64,000 nucleotides of DNA from Liolophura sinensis (taxonomy: Eukaryota; Mollusca; Polyplacophora; Chitonida; Chitonidae): assembly GCF_032854445.1 (NCBI RefSeq), contig NC_088302.1, forward strand, positions 40,368,191 through 40,432,190, read 5' to 3'. This document shows positions 27,480-41,600 of this stretch, in pieces. The translations under genes were made by a program, and so were the position numbers. Every line of letters starts with the position of its first letter. Position 1 is the stretch's first letter. The notes beneath the pieces were generated by a model. That model was not told the origin of the DNA and made no database searches. It worked only from the letters and a program-made list of their open reading frames with translations.

Positions 27480-28180
27480 AAATGCAAAACTTCAGCTCAA
27501 TGCACAGAGAACTGAAATCGTGAATTTGGTAATTTACAGTAATTAATATGCTCACAGAGCATCAACAATGGAACATCCCCCTTGTGTAATTGTGCTTAAT
27601 ATGCATGTAAAACTTCAGGTTAATACATACATTACTTCTTAAGATACACACCGAATCAACGATGTAAGATCACCCTAATGCGGCTCTGCTCTACAAGTGT
27701 GCAAATCCTCAGCTCAATACATGCAGAGCATTTTGAGAAACCACCACTAACACCTTGTTTAACACTGATTGTTATACGCAATGCACACAGTCAGGAATTC
27801 AGTAATTTACAGAACTAAAAATGTACACACTGAATCAAAAATGAAATATCCTCACCCCCCCCCCCCCCCCCCCCCCCCCATCCTATTCTGCTCTACCTTT
27901 GTGCAAACCCTGAGCTCAGTATATGCAGTACTTTTTAAGAAACCATCCCTTTGTTTAATTTGATTTAATACTTTCTTTAATATTGATTCTTACACACAAC
28001 ACAAGTCAGGAATTCAGTAATTTATGGTACTTAATATGCACACATCCAATGAATATACCCCTCGTGCTATGGTGCTCTACATGTGTGCAAACCCTGAGCT
28101 CTATATCTGCAGTACATTTAAAGATATCACACCAAATAACTTTGTTTAGCATTGCTTTCTCTATTATTGGACGCCGACGC
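27480..28180 (+). repeat. Diverged tandem repeat, unit about 200 bp
   Basis: The motifs GTGTGCAAACCCTGAGCTC, ATATGCAGTACTTTTTAAGA, CAGGAATTCAGTAATTTA and TTAATATGCACACA recur at about 27680, 27900 and 28085 with substitutions. Old duplication. Confidence 0.75.
27855..27879 (+). repeat. Poly(C) run, 25 bases
   Basis: Uninterrupted C homopolymer inside the repeat field. Its length is prone to sequencing error. Confidence 0.95.
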
Positions 28181-28969
28181 TCAGGGTACAACACAAGCTA
28201 CGCCTGCACTTTATACAGGCGAGCCAAAAAAGCAGACTTAATGTGGCATATATGGTATGTGTTTACAGGTTTGCTGTAGGTGGGTAGGGCATGAGAACAA
28301 TTCACGAGCAGATGGTTGGGTGACCGACACCAGCACAGGTACCATCTGCACCTAGTGTGTTAAACTCAATTCTGCATGTATTTACAATCCTCTGAGTGTA
28401 AATACAGTCTTTTGCTGAGAAAGGAAGGAATTATCCCACATTAAATGCAGTTTTCTTTAATACACTTCATATCAAAATGACATAGACAATAGTACAAGGA
28501 AGCTAAAAACTATCCATCACACGCCTGAACTTCCTGATGAAATATTTAATGATATAACACTATACGTTTTGCAAGAGATTTTCCTTATTTTCACCTTCTA
28601 CACATTGAGTTACCTAACACACTCATTAGACTGTCTTGCATATAATTTATCCAGGAATGTACCAATCTAACATTTGTGGCATTCTTGTACATTATAGTAA
28701 AATGACTAGTGCATCATTACCAATAAAAAAAATTAATACAAAATAACAATGAAAATTTTCACATAACATGTCTTAAATCTGTAACCAGAAGAAAACGAAG
28801 AGGCACTGATCAGATGTATAACACAACAATTAAAACTACACGTACATTCTCCTTACAAATAGTGCGATATTGCATTTGTAGAAAAACAAACTTTGTGAAA
28901 ACATCAAATTGCGTCTGCAAAACTATGGGCGCATATAATACTCCGTGTAAACAGTTCTTAATTTTTGAA

Positions 28970-29800
28970 CTAGAGATGAACTCATTGATCAGACTACAGA
29001 TTCTACATCACTGAATCGGACAGAGATTCTAGTTGACCTTAAATCTGAGATATTTCACACCTGATGATTAGGATACAGATTCTACTCGACATATTGAATC
29101 TGAGATAATCTAGAGCTGTAATTAACTCATTGATCAAAATACAGAATCTGCTTGAAATATTGAATCTGAGAGACTTCACAACGGTAATAAAAATCATTGA
29201 TCAGGGTCAAGGTTCTTGTTGACATTAAATCTGAAATTCTCTGTGACTGTGATCAACTCACTGATCTGGATACAGAATCTACTTTACACTGAATCTGAGA
29301 TACTTCACAGTTGTGATAAAATCATTGATGAGGATACAGAATCTGCTACAGATATTCAATCTGAGATACTTGACAACTGTGATAAAATTACTGATCAGTA
29401 TACAGAATCCACTTGACATTGAATCTGAGATACTTGACAACTGCGATAAAATCACTGATCAGTATACAGAATCCACTTGACACTGAATCTGAGATACTTG
29501 ACAACTGTGATGAACTCATTGATCAGGATACAGAATCCACTTGACACTGAATCTGAGATACTTGACAACTGTGATGAACTCATTGATCAGGATACAGAAT
29601 CCACTTGACACTGAATCTTAGATACTTGACAACTGTGATGAACTCATTGATCAGCATACAGAATCCACTTGACACTGAATCTGAGATACTTGACAACTGT
29701 GATGAACTCATTGATCAGGATACAGAATCCAACTGACACTGAATCTGAGATACTTGACAACTGTGATAAACTCACTGATCAGGCTACAGAATCTACTTGC
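28970..29800 (+). repeat. 64-bp tandem array, about 12 units
   Basis: Units start GAATCTGAGATACTTGACAA at 29421, 29485, 29549, 29613, 29677 and 29741, exactly 64 bp apart. They share GATGAACTCATTGATCAGGA and TACAGAATCCACTTGACACT. Units become progressively more diverged toward 28970, so the 3' half is the younger, more homogeneous part. Confidence 0.95.
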
Positions 29801-32496
29801 ATTGTATTTATCTTGGCCAGGTTCCATTCCCATGTTCCTCCAGAATATCATGCTGTTTTGCATTTCCAAGGCTTGCTTACATGAAGTTCACACAAGGTGT
29901 GAATCTGCACTGGTCCATCATGTGATGTGGGTCAAGCTGAGCAGTATGACAGCATACTCTAGCTCATCTATATTTATATGTATGTGAATCCCATCTTCAC
30001 AAGTGTCAAAATAGGGACATATTTGCATTGAACATCGAATTGCATGTATTACATTTCCTACTGATTTGCGAAAGCTTGCGCAGACATTTCAAGACTGAAA
30101 TAGACTGAACTCAGCTCTTGACTGGTCAGTTATGTACAGGATGAATCACATGTATCAGCTTTAATTCATCATCACTTAACTACTCAACATCTTAGTTCTA
30201 TTAATTCCCACAGCATGTCCTGTCTCACAATTAGGTACAGCTGAGGATAATAGGCGAGAGAATATAGGCCTAAAGTTAAAAACAAATCTGAGATACATGT
30301 AAACCAGATATATATCTTTATATTTTTAAATATACCACAAGGATAGAGCAAAGATATAACAAGATAAACAAATAACAAGGCTGTGAGATTTTGCTTGTAT
30401 GTACACAAACTATACATAAATATTAGAAAGTTTCATGTAAATATAAAGAGAGAATTATATAAAGCCAAGCTATGGAAACTTTCAAAAAAGAATAACCAAG
30501 GTTCAACATACTTTAGTGAGACAAACCTCAAATGACTACAAAGCTCTGTGCAAATTGCTATATAAAATACCAGACTAATGAATATTAGCAAAATAAAAAC
30601 TTTCTCCAATACGTCTCTCTCTATAAAGCAGAGTAAGTACATTATAGCTTCCAGACTGATGCATAACGCAAAGCCTGTGTATTCTGAATACGAATACTGT
30701 TGTCATAATGTGTGTACAAAATCAATACCAAGATGGATTAGACTGCCAACTGCAGAATGCAAAGACAGATATTAAGACAAAAGACAGATTCATGGGCTTT
30801 GCAACATATATCAAGAGATTCCACAATACAACACGAAATTGCCAATCAACTTTCAAGAAAATCAAAATCTGCTGGATCCTATCCAAAGTCAATATATCAT
30901 ACGCCTTTCACATTTGCCCATCATTTTATAAACATTATGGTGATCAGTCCATTTTGTCGGTAAAGGTACACCTTCATAATTCATGTCATTGAAGCCAATA
31001 TTTTGCAGCCCAACATCGCTTTTCCTGCACAGATATTCATACACCATTCATTAAAGTGTTACAACTAAGCCTAATTTTCCTAGCTCATATACGTGTGGAT
31101 GCCTTTCATTTTACGATCAGAAAAATTTGATACATTTCACTCTCAATATTCAATTATTTGAGGTGTATTGCATAAATAATTACCAGTTAATAAGTAACTG
31201 GATGAATACTAAACAACTCACCCTACACGTCAAGTTTAGCTACATGCTGAGATCTTTTTCAAACAGTGATTATAGCAAACCAATACCTTACATATGTAAC
31301 CTCAAAGGTTACCATGCCAATCATGCTTCTTAAAATCACCCAATATCTTGTTTGGTTAAAGCATACAGGAAACGTTTGTTTTAAATTTTCATTATTTCTT
31401 GACATGCTGTTTAGAAGATGTCCTGACATATATAAGTGCGAAAAAAGCTTCTTGACTTTTCTCGACTTCTCGGCCTTTGTTGTGAATTCAAGCTGGCAAT
31501 GTTAACCCAGCTCAAAGTCATTTTTCACAAAGCAAATTCAGCGTCAAACAGCTTGATTTGAAAACTACAGAAACCTCAAAGATATGTTATGTACTACTAT
31601 ATGTTAGCAAAGTTGTACAATCAAGGACAATCTCCAAATACATGTACAAGGATAGGTGTGCAAACATGTATATAGATGTATAATAGAAACAAGTACAATA
31701 TAACAATTACAGAATGACATACATGATGAGACGATCTTTCGAGATATTTCAATGCACCAATTTCTGTAAACACCCTGAAGAGCATTACATGCACCAATAC
31801 TGACAAACAAACACCATATTCACCATGCAGTGTTTCACAAGTGTTTACAAAACCGGCAGTTTTCCAAAGAGTTCACAAATTAACTGACCAATTCCGTATA
31901 AACAGATTTCACCAAAGTTCCATACATCTGACTAGAACTCACGGTCAATTATCACACACATGAATAACACTGGTAACTAATCCGCATACTAGAACATATG
32001 CTAAGCATGACTACCTGGTCCGCCACATCCACATGTACTTCCAAAGATTTCCTAAACTATTTACAAATTTTAAATCTCTGTCACACAAGCACTTTGTCCA
32101 AAAGATTATGCACCATCATGGTCCATGTTCAAACACTGAACACAAACCAGGTCCTGTGCAATGTTGCAAAACTGACGTCCAAGGAATGTGCTTTTTTAAA
32201 GTGCTTAGACAACAGTCCAAATGTATATACAGTATACTGCAACTGAGCTAGCATCTGATCCACAAAGAAACATTTGTGAGATCGAACGTCTTAGTTCAAA
32301 ATGCACACAGTCCCAAATCTGTTAAGAATGCAATATCGAGAACAGATCTATGCATAGAGATCAGTGTATTCAGTAAGACTGAAATGGTGTCTTTGGTGCC
32401 TTTATAGTCCTTGGTGAATCAGGTGATGGTGACAAAACAAAAAGTTGGCACTTGATTATAATCATCAAAATAAAAATTAAAAAAAAGAGATAGAGA
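29801..32496. other. Intergenic / presumed 3' UTR of the minus-strand gene
   Basis: AT-rich with no supported gene or repeat family. Part of it is likely 3' UTR of the FCHSD2-like gene; I did not find a convincing minus-strand AATAAA close to the stop. Confidence 0.5.
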
Positions 32497-32693
32497 TTAG
32501 CATGTGGTTCTCCCAGTAAGCCATCTTTTTTTCAGAGAAAAAATGTCCGTTGCTAAGGGAAATGATCTCAAGCAAATGATTCGTACGTCTTCGTCACTGT
32601 GATCCTGGGGCAGCCGTTTGTATATGGATGACCTTGAGTGTGACCTTGATGACTGTTGTAATAGTTGTATTCCTCCCAGGTTACGTATTGATT
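32497..32693 (-). CDS. FCHSD2: Candidate terminal exon of FCHSD2-like gene
   Basis: Minus-strand acceptor atgttgcag at 32695-32694. If joined directly to the exon ending at 36161 (one base over), the frame reads [16 protein letters not shown] ... [16 protein letters not shown] and stops with TAA at 32499-32497. The acidic EDVRII segment loosely resembles the C-terminal EDVEITLV of vertebrate FCHSD2. A second frame ([16 protein letters not shown] ... VTKTYESFA, stop near 32567) would be used if an extra exon changes the phase. Which one is real cannot be settled here. Confidence 0.5.
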
Positions 32694-35600
32694 CTGCAAC
32701 ATACAAGGGGTGATAAATCCTAATACATTCATACAATATACAGCCCATGTACATAATGTACAGCATAGGTACGCAGGTTAAAAGTACTCCAAAGGGTTTT
32801 CAAGCTTGCCAGCACACCAGTAGCACGCCACTGGCATGCTTGTAGTTTGCCTGTGGAACAGTTGCACAAATTAAGCTGTACACTTGGTCTGTCACCGACT
32901 TCACTGACCACTGTTGGAATCCCTCAGGTGACCCATGGTAGCAGATTACTAAAAGCCTGATAATGGTTTGCTGGTGGCAAGTAAATGGCATGAAAATGAG
33001 AACTCAAGCCTTAAAATACTTAAAATAAGCCTTATTAGTTCAGCACACACTGACAACCTTTGTTGTCAAAAACAAGATTTCTTGATCCAGAAAACCTAAA
33101 ATCCTCAAAATTTACTCATGTGTGGACAAAGTTGTGTGCTCCTTTAAGGATTATTTCCAGCAGTGAAAGTCGATTCTCTGTGTTTTGCCAGTAAAAAGGA
33201 AAACATGCTAATGCTGAAAAAAAAGGGAATCATTTTTGCTTTGTTCAGAACTTGCTAATATTTACACGCAGCAAGAAGGAAATTAACCTGTCTTTAAAAT
33301 ACACCTATCCCCTCACATTTAAACAAGGCACAGCAAACAGCCTCAAAGACAATTCATGGCCCTTTGAAACATTTTTTTAACATCACAAAGCATTTACATC
33401 ACTAACCAAAATGTATCAGCCACCACACCGACCCCCTGATGTCATGCTTAAAATTTGGCATGACCTCATACATACATCATGAAATCATGCACAGCTGTCA
33501 GTGGTAGCCTTACGCCATTTCAATTCACCCTATACAGTTTATACCCTAATTCTTCAACCACCTCTGCAACCAATATTCTCAAATATTCTAAAAACCTACA
33601 GGATGCAGAGAAATAATATCCAGTTTTATGATGCTTGTATCTTCAGTGACACAAATATATCTTTTTTAGCTCACAAGTAAGTTCCTTTTTAATGTAATTC
33701 TTAGTTGCATGGTGTGTTAATTTATTCATTTATCTGATTGGCATTTTACACCATACTCAAGAATATTTCACTCATATGATGGCAGCCAGCTTTATGGTGG
33801 AAAGGGTATGTAAGGGGAGTTGTTTGGTAATATAATGTTTTAACATAATTTCGGTCACATAGTTCGGCTGACTTGTCCGTAGTGCTGATTCACTGGGATG
33901 CAACACATAAAAACAACAGCCTCACCCATTTCAAGGATTCCTGAAATGTTAGACCCCAGCAGTTTATCCAAAAATTAAGTCAATGGTGATTGCTGTCCAG
34001 AAAAAAACTCTATTAGGGTGCTGTTAAAGCTGGTCCATGTTAAATGCTATTTTCGAAAATTTCCCTCCCTACATTTAAGCCAGATATCATATACAGGAAG
34101 AATTAAATGAATTAAACTATGGTTAAAAAATAAGAATTTTTTTGGCCTAAATTATTAATTTTTTTATCAGGTTTAGAGTTACTTATAATGAAACACATTT
34201 TAAAATTTTAAATTGTAAGTTGATATATCCAAATTTAGTCATACAAGTGAAGAGAAAAGAAGAAAGCTGGCAAATAACAACAGCAGGGCATAGCATGAAG
34301 AATACAGACAAAGTGGTACACAGACAATATTCAGGTCAAAGTTTGTGAACAGGATGGAGGAGACATTTCTAACGTTATACATCATGCCCATGTATCCCCT
34401 GTACAAAGTGGCACAGCGTGTGACTTACCATCATCATCAGGCAGCTGACTGTAATCCCCACAGATAATGCAGCATGAAGGGAAAGACACAGGGGATACAA
34501 CTTCACATACAATATTGCACTCTTGGATATACCCATATTCTTACCATACACGATAGATGAGCGGGCTATACCACTGAATCCCAGCTAAGTGCAAGTCAGA
34601 TCTACAGTAAATTCCACACTCTACACTGATTTTTCGCAAACTTAATCAAAAGAACCTAAATGTTTTCCCACTGAAATCCTTACTGCCATGATCAGTTCAT
34701 TTCATTTTGACATTAACGATGTCTTAAGATTGTGACTTGTACTTCAGTCCCATATTTTGTTTATAGCAGCAAGGAAATGCTAATGTTGAAAAATGAGTTA
34801 TTATTGTGAAAGAATGACTTGGGTTTACTGTCACGATTCCACTAATACTGTCGCAATGGCACTAATGGAGCCCCTCTTTGTAAAAAAAAAAAACACATTT
34901 TGATTGCACACACATGGCCAGTTACAACAGATGAAATTTGGTGTCAATGTACAAGGAAAACACTTTAACACAAAAAAACTGATCTCAGTGGAAAGGACTG
35001 AGTATGTTCATCGGTACAAAAACAAAATGAAATTTGGTGTCAGCAGACATGAAGGGTATATCACCATCTTAAAAACTGACAGAATAAAACACATCAGCTG
35101 TGTGAACTAGATAAGTGGACTACAAACTCAACATGCTTGTGACACTGACCTACCACACATCTTATACCTTTATCAGTAGTTGAATTCTATCAACTTCTGA
35201 CACCATACATGTACATGATGGTACTGCTAATGGTAATAAATTGTACAATCCAAATCTAAACAAAGTACAAATACATGCTGAATGAAAACAATTGTACATG
35301 TAGTCTAGTGTGTGCAGCTATTTCTAACAAGTATGATGTATGCAGCTTAACACCAAATCAGAAAGCATTTATACATGTACAACTGAAGAATGTAACAAGG
35401 CCTTAATACCACTGAAGTACACAAAATGTTTATGTTTGGGTGACATTTATGTATTCTTGTAAATATGACTCTGTGCCAGGTAAGAATTAATATCAGCAAT
35501 CATCACCTAAAATTATGAACAGAAATACACCAAAAATACTTGTATAACACAGTCCTTACAAAACTTATCTACACTCTATCATGCAACAAGCCAACTGAAA

Positions 35601-38600
35601 CCAGCTGCCATGGGTAGGGTTTTTTTCGGAGGGGAGGGGGAGAGTTGGTAGGGAGAAGCCTGCTGGTTGGTTGGTGGGTGGGTGGGTAGGTGTTGGGGTG
35701 GGGGAGCGGGATGAGATTACAACACTGTTACTGTATACTTACAGAATCCTCATGTGATTGGTCAGCTAAAGGCAATGTGCCTACACAGAAAGAGACACCC
35801 CACATTTTACAGGTGACTTTTAACAAATGTGAAAAAACTGCTGCTAGCGTGCACCATATTATTAACTTACATTATTCTCAGTTCTGTATTTCACCTTTTA
35901 TTCAGTTGTACTGTTAAAGTCTTCTGCTTGAACAAAATTTCAACCTGAATGGCTATGTTGTACATGCCTCTAAAAACCTTCTGAATTAAAAGATAACATT
36001 GCTCAAAAAGTTTTATTTATCAAAATTAGAACTAACCCAAGGCATCATTGTTATTTCCAAACCTACAAGGAAAATTTGCTTTCATTTTCTAATACTTGTC
36101 TGAATTAGTCTAATGGATTCCTCGTTAGCACCCTGAAGCAGGTGTGATGCTGTGGTTTACCTGAGGAATCCTCTTGGTCGGGGGTGGGGAGAGTTACCGT
36201 CACAGGGGGAGGGGGGGAAAAGGTTGGGGGTACAGACTCCACGGGAGTGTCCGCCTCCTGGAAGAGTCGCACAGGTACATTTAATCAATGCTTAAAGGTC
36301 TGTATTTTACAGACATGTGGGAAATCGACAACAACATGACATTCCTCCGGGCTGCATCATGACCTATTGCCCTCTGAATAATACCATACCCAGCTGATGT
36401 TCATCTCCCCGGATTTAAATAATCAATTATTAACTTTTCTCTCTCTTAAATTTAAACACATAAAGAGAAATTTATATTTACCTTACTCCCTCATGATATT
36501 TTCTCAACTCTAAATCATTTTGTGATTCACACATATGCATTCATTATGCACAATATTATGTATGTAATTGTTTTATATCGTACTACATTTAATCATACAT
36601 ATTTTCATACACATTAGGATATAATGAATTCAACTTGTTGGTGAGAAATGCTTGTCAGTTATAAGCAGAGTGTCAGTACAAATATTCAGTATTAAACACA
36701 GTGTTAATAACAAATTCCAAACAAAGTATTGTGTTCACAACAGATTCAATATTAAGTATTAATTAATATTAAGTGTTAACAAATTCAATGTTATTTAAGT
36801 TGAGATTTAAGTTGAATTTCCCTGTCAAGACACAAGACAAAAGGGTTCACATGGAGCAGCTTGAAAATATCAGCCTACACAAGCAAGGTCACAGCAAGGT
36901 CAAGTCGAGTATAATTGATATGACACGATAGACAGGGAAAGAAGGACACGATATATGTCCGGGAGGAGAGAAAGCAGAAGAAAAATGGAGCTTGATAAAC
37001 AAAAGCAGAAAGAGCAAACCTCTTACCTCAGATTCATCCATCATCTCCTCGACCACTAAAGAGGGAAAGACGCCAAATTTTCCATTCAGTTCTCCCTCCC
37101 ACCAGCCGTCATCAATACCATTCTCATCCTTACGGACAACGCGAATCAGCGCTCCTTCCTGGAAACTCAACTCCTCCTCGCTGGTGCCCTCGTAATCATA
37201 CAGAGCTCGGCACCAAAACCCTGTGGGATATACAAATGATATATCATAATCATTGTACAAATGATTTATATCTTGATCCAGAATGATCATGAATGTATGT
37301 CATACCAGCATTAATGTTTTCTAACACAGTGAAAATATGAAGCTTTGCGCTTTCATTTGGATTTTGTCACATGTATTAGAAATATAGCCAATGAAATAAC
37401 AACAGAGACAGAAGATTCTTTCAGATGCAAAAACTGTATTCTCTGGTAAAAATTTTATTTAAGTTATAACAGGTTAAAATTTCATTGGAGGTAGGATTAC
37501 CAGTGTAGTTTTTGACAGAACAATTATCTGACAGTCACTCACTATGTGACCGTTATGTCTGCACCTGTAACACTACTGTTGCAACACCTACTAACCTTCT
37601 GCAGACGGGACCTGCCCGTTATCAGCTGGCATCTGCTGGGTAGTCTGCTGAACCTCATAGTCCGTGGAGGAATACGATGAGGAGACATCATGAGTTGGAT
37701 CGCTGCCCCCTGACGCAGGGGAATACTCACATGCAGAAGGCATAGTTATCCCCCCTGAGTTACCATTGTAACTCTCCCCTGAGTGAGGAGGAGAATGCTC
37801 ATCTGCCATCTTGACATAGATCTCAGGAATGTAACCAACCTTTCCGGATGCATTTCTAGCCTGGAATATGAGATCAAAATCATTTTACACCATAATTTAT
37901 TGTCACATCAGATGTGATATTAAAGTCTCTCATTAAGCAGAAGTACACGTATGAATAAAAGCCTGTTTTACTTGTCTGTTCAAAGATATCCTGTTTTCGC
38001 ATGAGGGACAACAGATCAAGAATGGACCAGGCAAGTTCGCTAGCCATTAATAAAAACTGCAGTCTTATAAAAAGGAATTTAGCATGTCAGAGCCTCTGAT
38101 GTATATGCAGTCATAATGTCTGTTCGTTTGAAAGTAAAAAGGCCAGCTTACCTTTACCCATCCATCTCCGTCTCCATCAGCAATCAGTTCTAAACTCTCC
38201 TCCTCTGTTATACCCAGCTCATCAGGGTTACTCGCCTGATCAACATGAAGAAAACCAGAAAACAGTATCAGTCACTGATCAAAATATTTATTTATTTATT
38301 TATTTGATTGTTGTTTTATGCCGGCAGCCAGCATTATGGTCGGAGGAAACCTAGTAGAGCATCCGCAGGTGGCTGACAGACCTTCCCACCTAGGGCTGGA
38401 CAGAAGGCCAGCATGAGCTGGATTTGACCTCACAGTGACCACACTGGTGAGAGGCTCCTGGGTCACTGCGTCATGCTGCCACATTCATATCAAAACTGAA
38501 CTGAGCAGACAAATATGGCAGTACCAGACAATAAAAGGGTTGAATTAAAGCTGGGCCTACTGAGTATGATGCAGGCATACTAGCCTCTCCGCTTATCAAT

Positions 38601-41600
38601 ACATGATGCTAGTTCATTAAAAAAATCACCCATAATTGTACATGCAGGAAATGAGAAGGTTTAGATGAATGGCCTATAATGTGACATTATACGGCCCAAA
38701 ATGGAAGCAGGAGAATGGCCTAAAATGTGATGTTTCAGTCAAAAATGGAAGCAGGTGAATGGCCTAAAATGTGACATTTCAGTCAAAAATGGAAGCAGGT
38801 GAATGGCCTAAAATGTGACATTTCAGTCAAAAATGGAAGCAGGAGAATGGCCTAAAATGTGACATTTCAGTCAAAAATAAAAGCAGGAGAATGGCCTAAA
38901 ATGTGACATAACATGGCCGATTTGCATTTATCCTGACTTAATTACTCTGAACACAAAAAAATAGCAAAAAACCAACACGAAATTCCAACTTTAATGTCAT
39001 GAAGCTGGGAGCCATACCAAAACATGACTTCACAAATATACCTGGAATGTGTAGAGAGCCACACAATTGATGGGATACTGTTTGCCAGAATGAAAACTCT
39101 CTCTTGACGTGTCAAATGTGTCATCCATAAAGTCATCATCCTCCTCTTCAAAGTTTTTATAAGTGGATTCGTGATCTTCACTATGCTGCAAAATACATAC
39201 AGGACAATCATTTACTTTACTTTTCATACTAATATTTCATCCTGGGTACAACATGCTGTCACAATTTTATCTCAATCACAAAATATAGAATTGCTAAACT
39301 ATAAAACTTTTACAATATTCAATTCCTAAAACATACGTTTAATTACAGGTGCAAGGAGTTTATAAAGTACAGTTTATAAGCTCTACTCAAAAGATCAAAT
39401 TTCCACGCACGAGATCAAATTATAGGCGCGTGTATTTTAGCGCACAAATGAAAATGAATCTGTCAAATAAATACATCTTGTTTTCATATTAAAATAAAAA
39501 TTTCCCAGGAAATAATGAGACCGTGTTCACTTTACTAAACTAGAAACAATCTGATGTAATAGTCTACCCTGTTCCCAGCCCCGCAGCCCACATTCAACAC
39601 TGGTTACTAAACATCAAACTCCATTTATAGCTCTAATCTACTCCTTACCACACCCGACAAAGGCAGCATTTCTTTAGACCCTGCCCTTCTCTCACCGTGT
39701 AAAGTTCTGGTCTCCTCATTACTCCCTCCCCACCTACACCTTCTCACACAAAGCTCTCCTTGCTCACATGTGAGCCTGCCCCACCCTCCCCATGTTTAGC
39801 TCTAGGCCCCTCCTTACACCACCCCACCCTCCTTCTTTACCCCTCCTGAGCTCTCTGTCCTTAAGGAGACCTGGCTGGGTGTGCGGGGCAAATCCTCATC
39901 CTCAATGGCCAAAGTGTCCATTTGCGTGCTGGTCAGCCACTCATCAACATTCACTGGAACATAAACAAAGGCTTTCAAATAACGGCAGAAAAGTCAATAA
40001 AACTGAAAGAAAATTTTACAAAATAATGACGATAAAACATTTTTACTTTATTTTTTAAATTTTTTCTGGTGCCCAGATAGTTATGGGTTAGCATGTAGCT
40101 GACACACTACACTAGCATGCAGCCGCACCATAGTAGTCCGATTACTGTACTGTATGCTACCTCAAGATTCCAAACTGCTAAGTACTGTGTGACTACTGAC
40201 ACTTTGGTACAAACATGACATTGGCGCACTCTACTGAGCAGAACATCACTGGCTACTTTCTGAACTTTGTGAACAGTACCCAGACGTGCCTACCCCTAGT
40301 GAATGAAATGTGTACAAACACCCATGTTTACCTGTACAAATCAAATTTCATATGTACAAAATCGCAAAAACAATGCGGCAGATATATTTTTCACCCTTAT
40401 TAAAAATCATTTCAAATAAAAACACCAATGCAAAAAAGTTTTAATAACGCTAATCTTTTACTTGTGGCACTAAAACAGAGATGTCAGAAATTTCCAAAAA
40501 AGGGGCTAAGGTGCCTCAGAGGGAAAAAAATACATGTTTGATGTCTTAGATTGCGTCATTAAGAGGAAAATTTTCATATTCTATTTCAATGAGGTTATTA
40601 AGGATTTAGCATGTTCAGCTGGTGTTCTGTCCATTTCCTGCGATCAGGGCTTTTTTTAACGGTTTTACGGTTTGTAAAAAAAAACTGCAGATTTGAACAA
40701 ATGTCACATATATGGATACCCTAAAATACTTGTCACAGGGGCAATCTTGAATTCATTGAGTCTGACAACCGTTCTAGACCCGGGATCTGTACTGATCATG
40801 TGATGATGTGGATTTTCCAGTCATGACGCTGTAATTCTGAGAATTAAAGGGTGCTTGTTCAAGAATTTCTCACTGTAAGTGACTTTGTGCACGTCCTTGC
40901 CAGGCATTTAATCACCAGCCATATTGCCGAGAAAGGCGTGCTCAACAAAAAAGTTGACATAAAAGAGAGAATAAACGGGTCACCATTCGGAAAGCCTTTG
41001 CTCGCTACATTTTAGCTATACTGATTTGCAAATTGGGGGTTTCCTATTAAATCCTCGCTGTAATGGGAAAGCTAAAATAGTGTATCTGATACTAAAAATG
41101 GACTTGTATAAAAATAATAAACAAAACTTGACTTTGGATTTTATTTTCTTCCATGTATGGCGTCTAAAGTGTATTTTATACTTCTTTGGTGTACGATTGT
41201 ATTTTCTACATGTTTGGCATACAAAATACGCCAAAATTGTACAAGTAGGCAGGTCTGAGTACTGCATGGTTCAGGACCGTTTTACCATAAGGTTTCAAAA
41301 TTCCTATGAACACAAACCAATAATACACTCATACAGTAAATTCTGGACACATGAATATGCCTATGCTTACCTCCTGCCACCCTTAGGGCTTCTATTCTAG
41401 CTTCCGCTTTCATCTTTGCTGTCTGCCAGGGTTAAACGATGTCATATGTGAGAAGGTACACAAGCAGTAAAATACAAAACAATGTATGAAAATTTACAGC
41501 TTGTCAAAACTCATTTGTCTTGTCAGACTCTAATACTGAATTCTACCCTGCTATAGTTTCCTCAGAAATTAATATGTTTTTCTTTTGACACATCACTTAT

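Larger units (their letters stand above)
25480..28960. other. Intergenic, AT-rich with diverged repeats
   Basis: No supported gene. Includes a GTGTGTAATxx-type degenerate repeat (27155-27375), a diverged ~200-bp repeat field (27480-28180) and a poly(C) run. Confidence 0.6.
32694..36160. other. Last intron region of FCHSD2-like gene
   Basis: Contains a SINE fragment (33717-33810), a candidate cassette exon (34429-34500) and a G-rich tract (35622-35711). No other feature seen. Confidence 0.6.

Noticed and set aside
41026-41400. 124-codon plus-strand frame
   Set aside because: Runs antisense across the short F-BAR exon, low-complexity composition, no domain.
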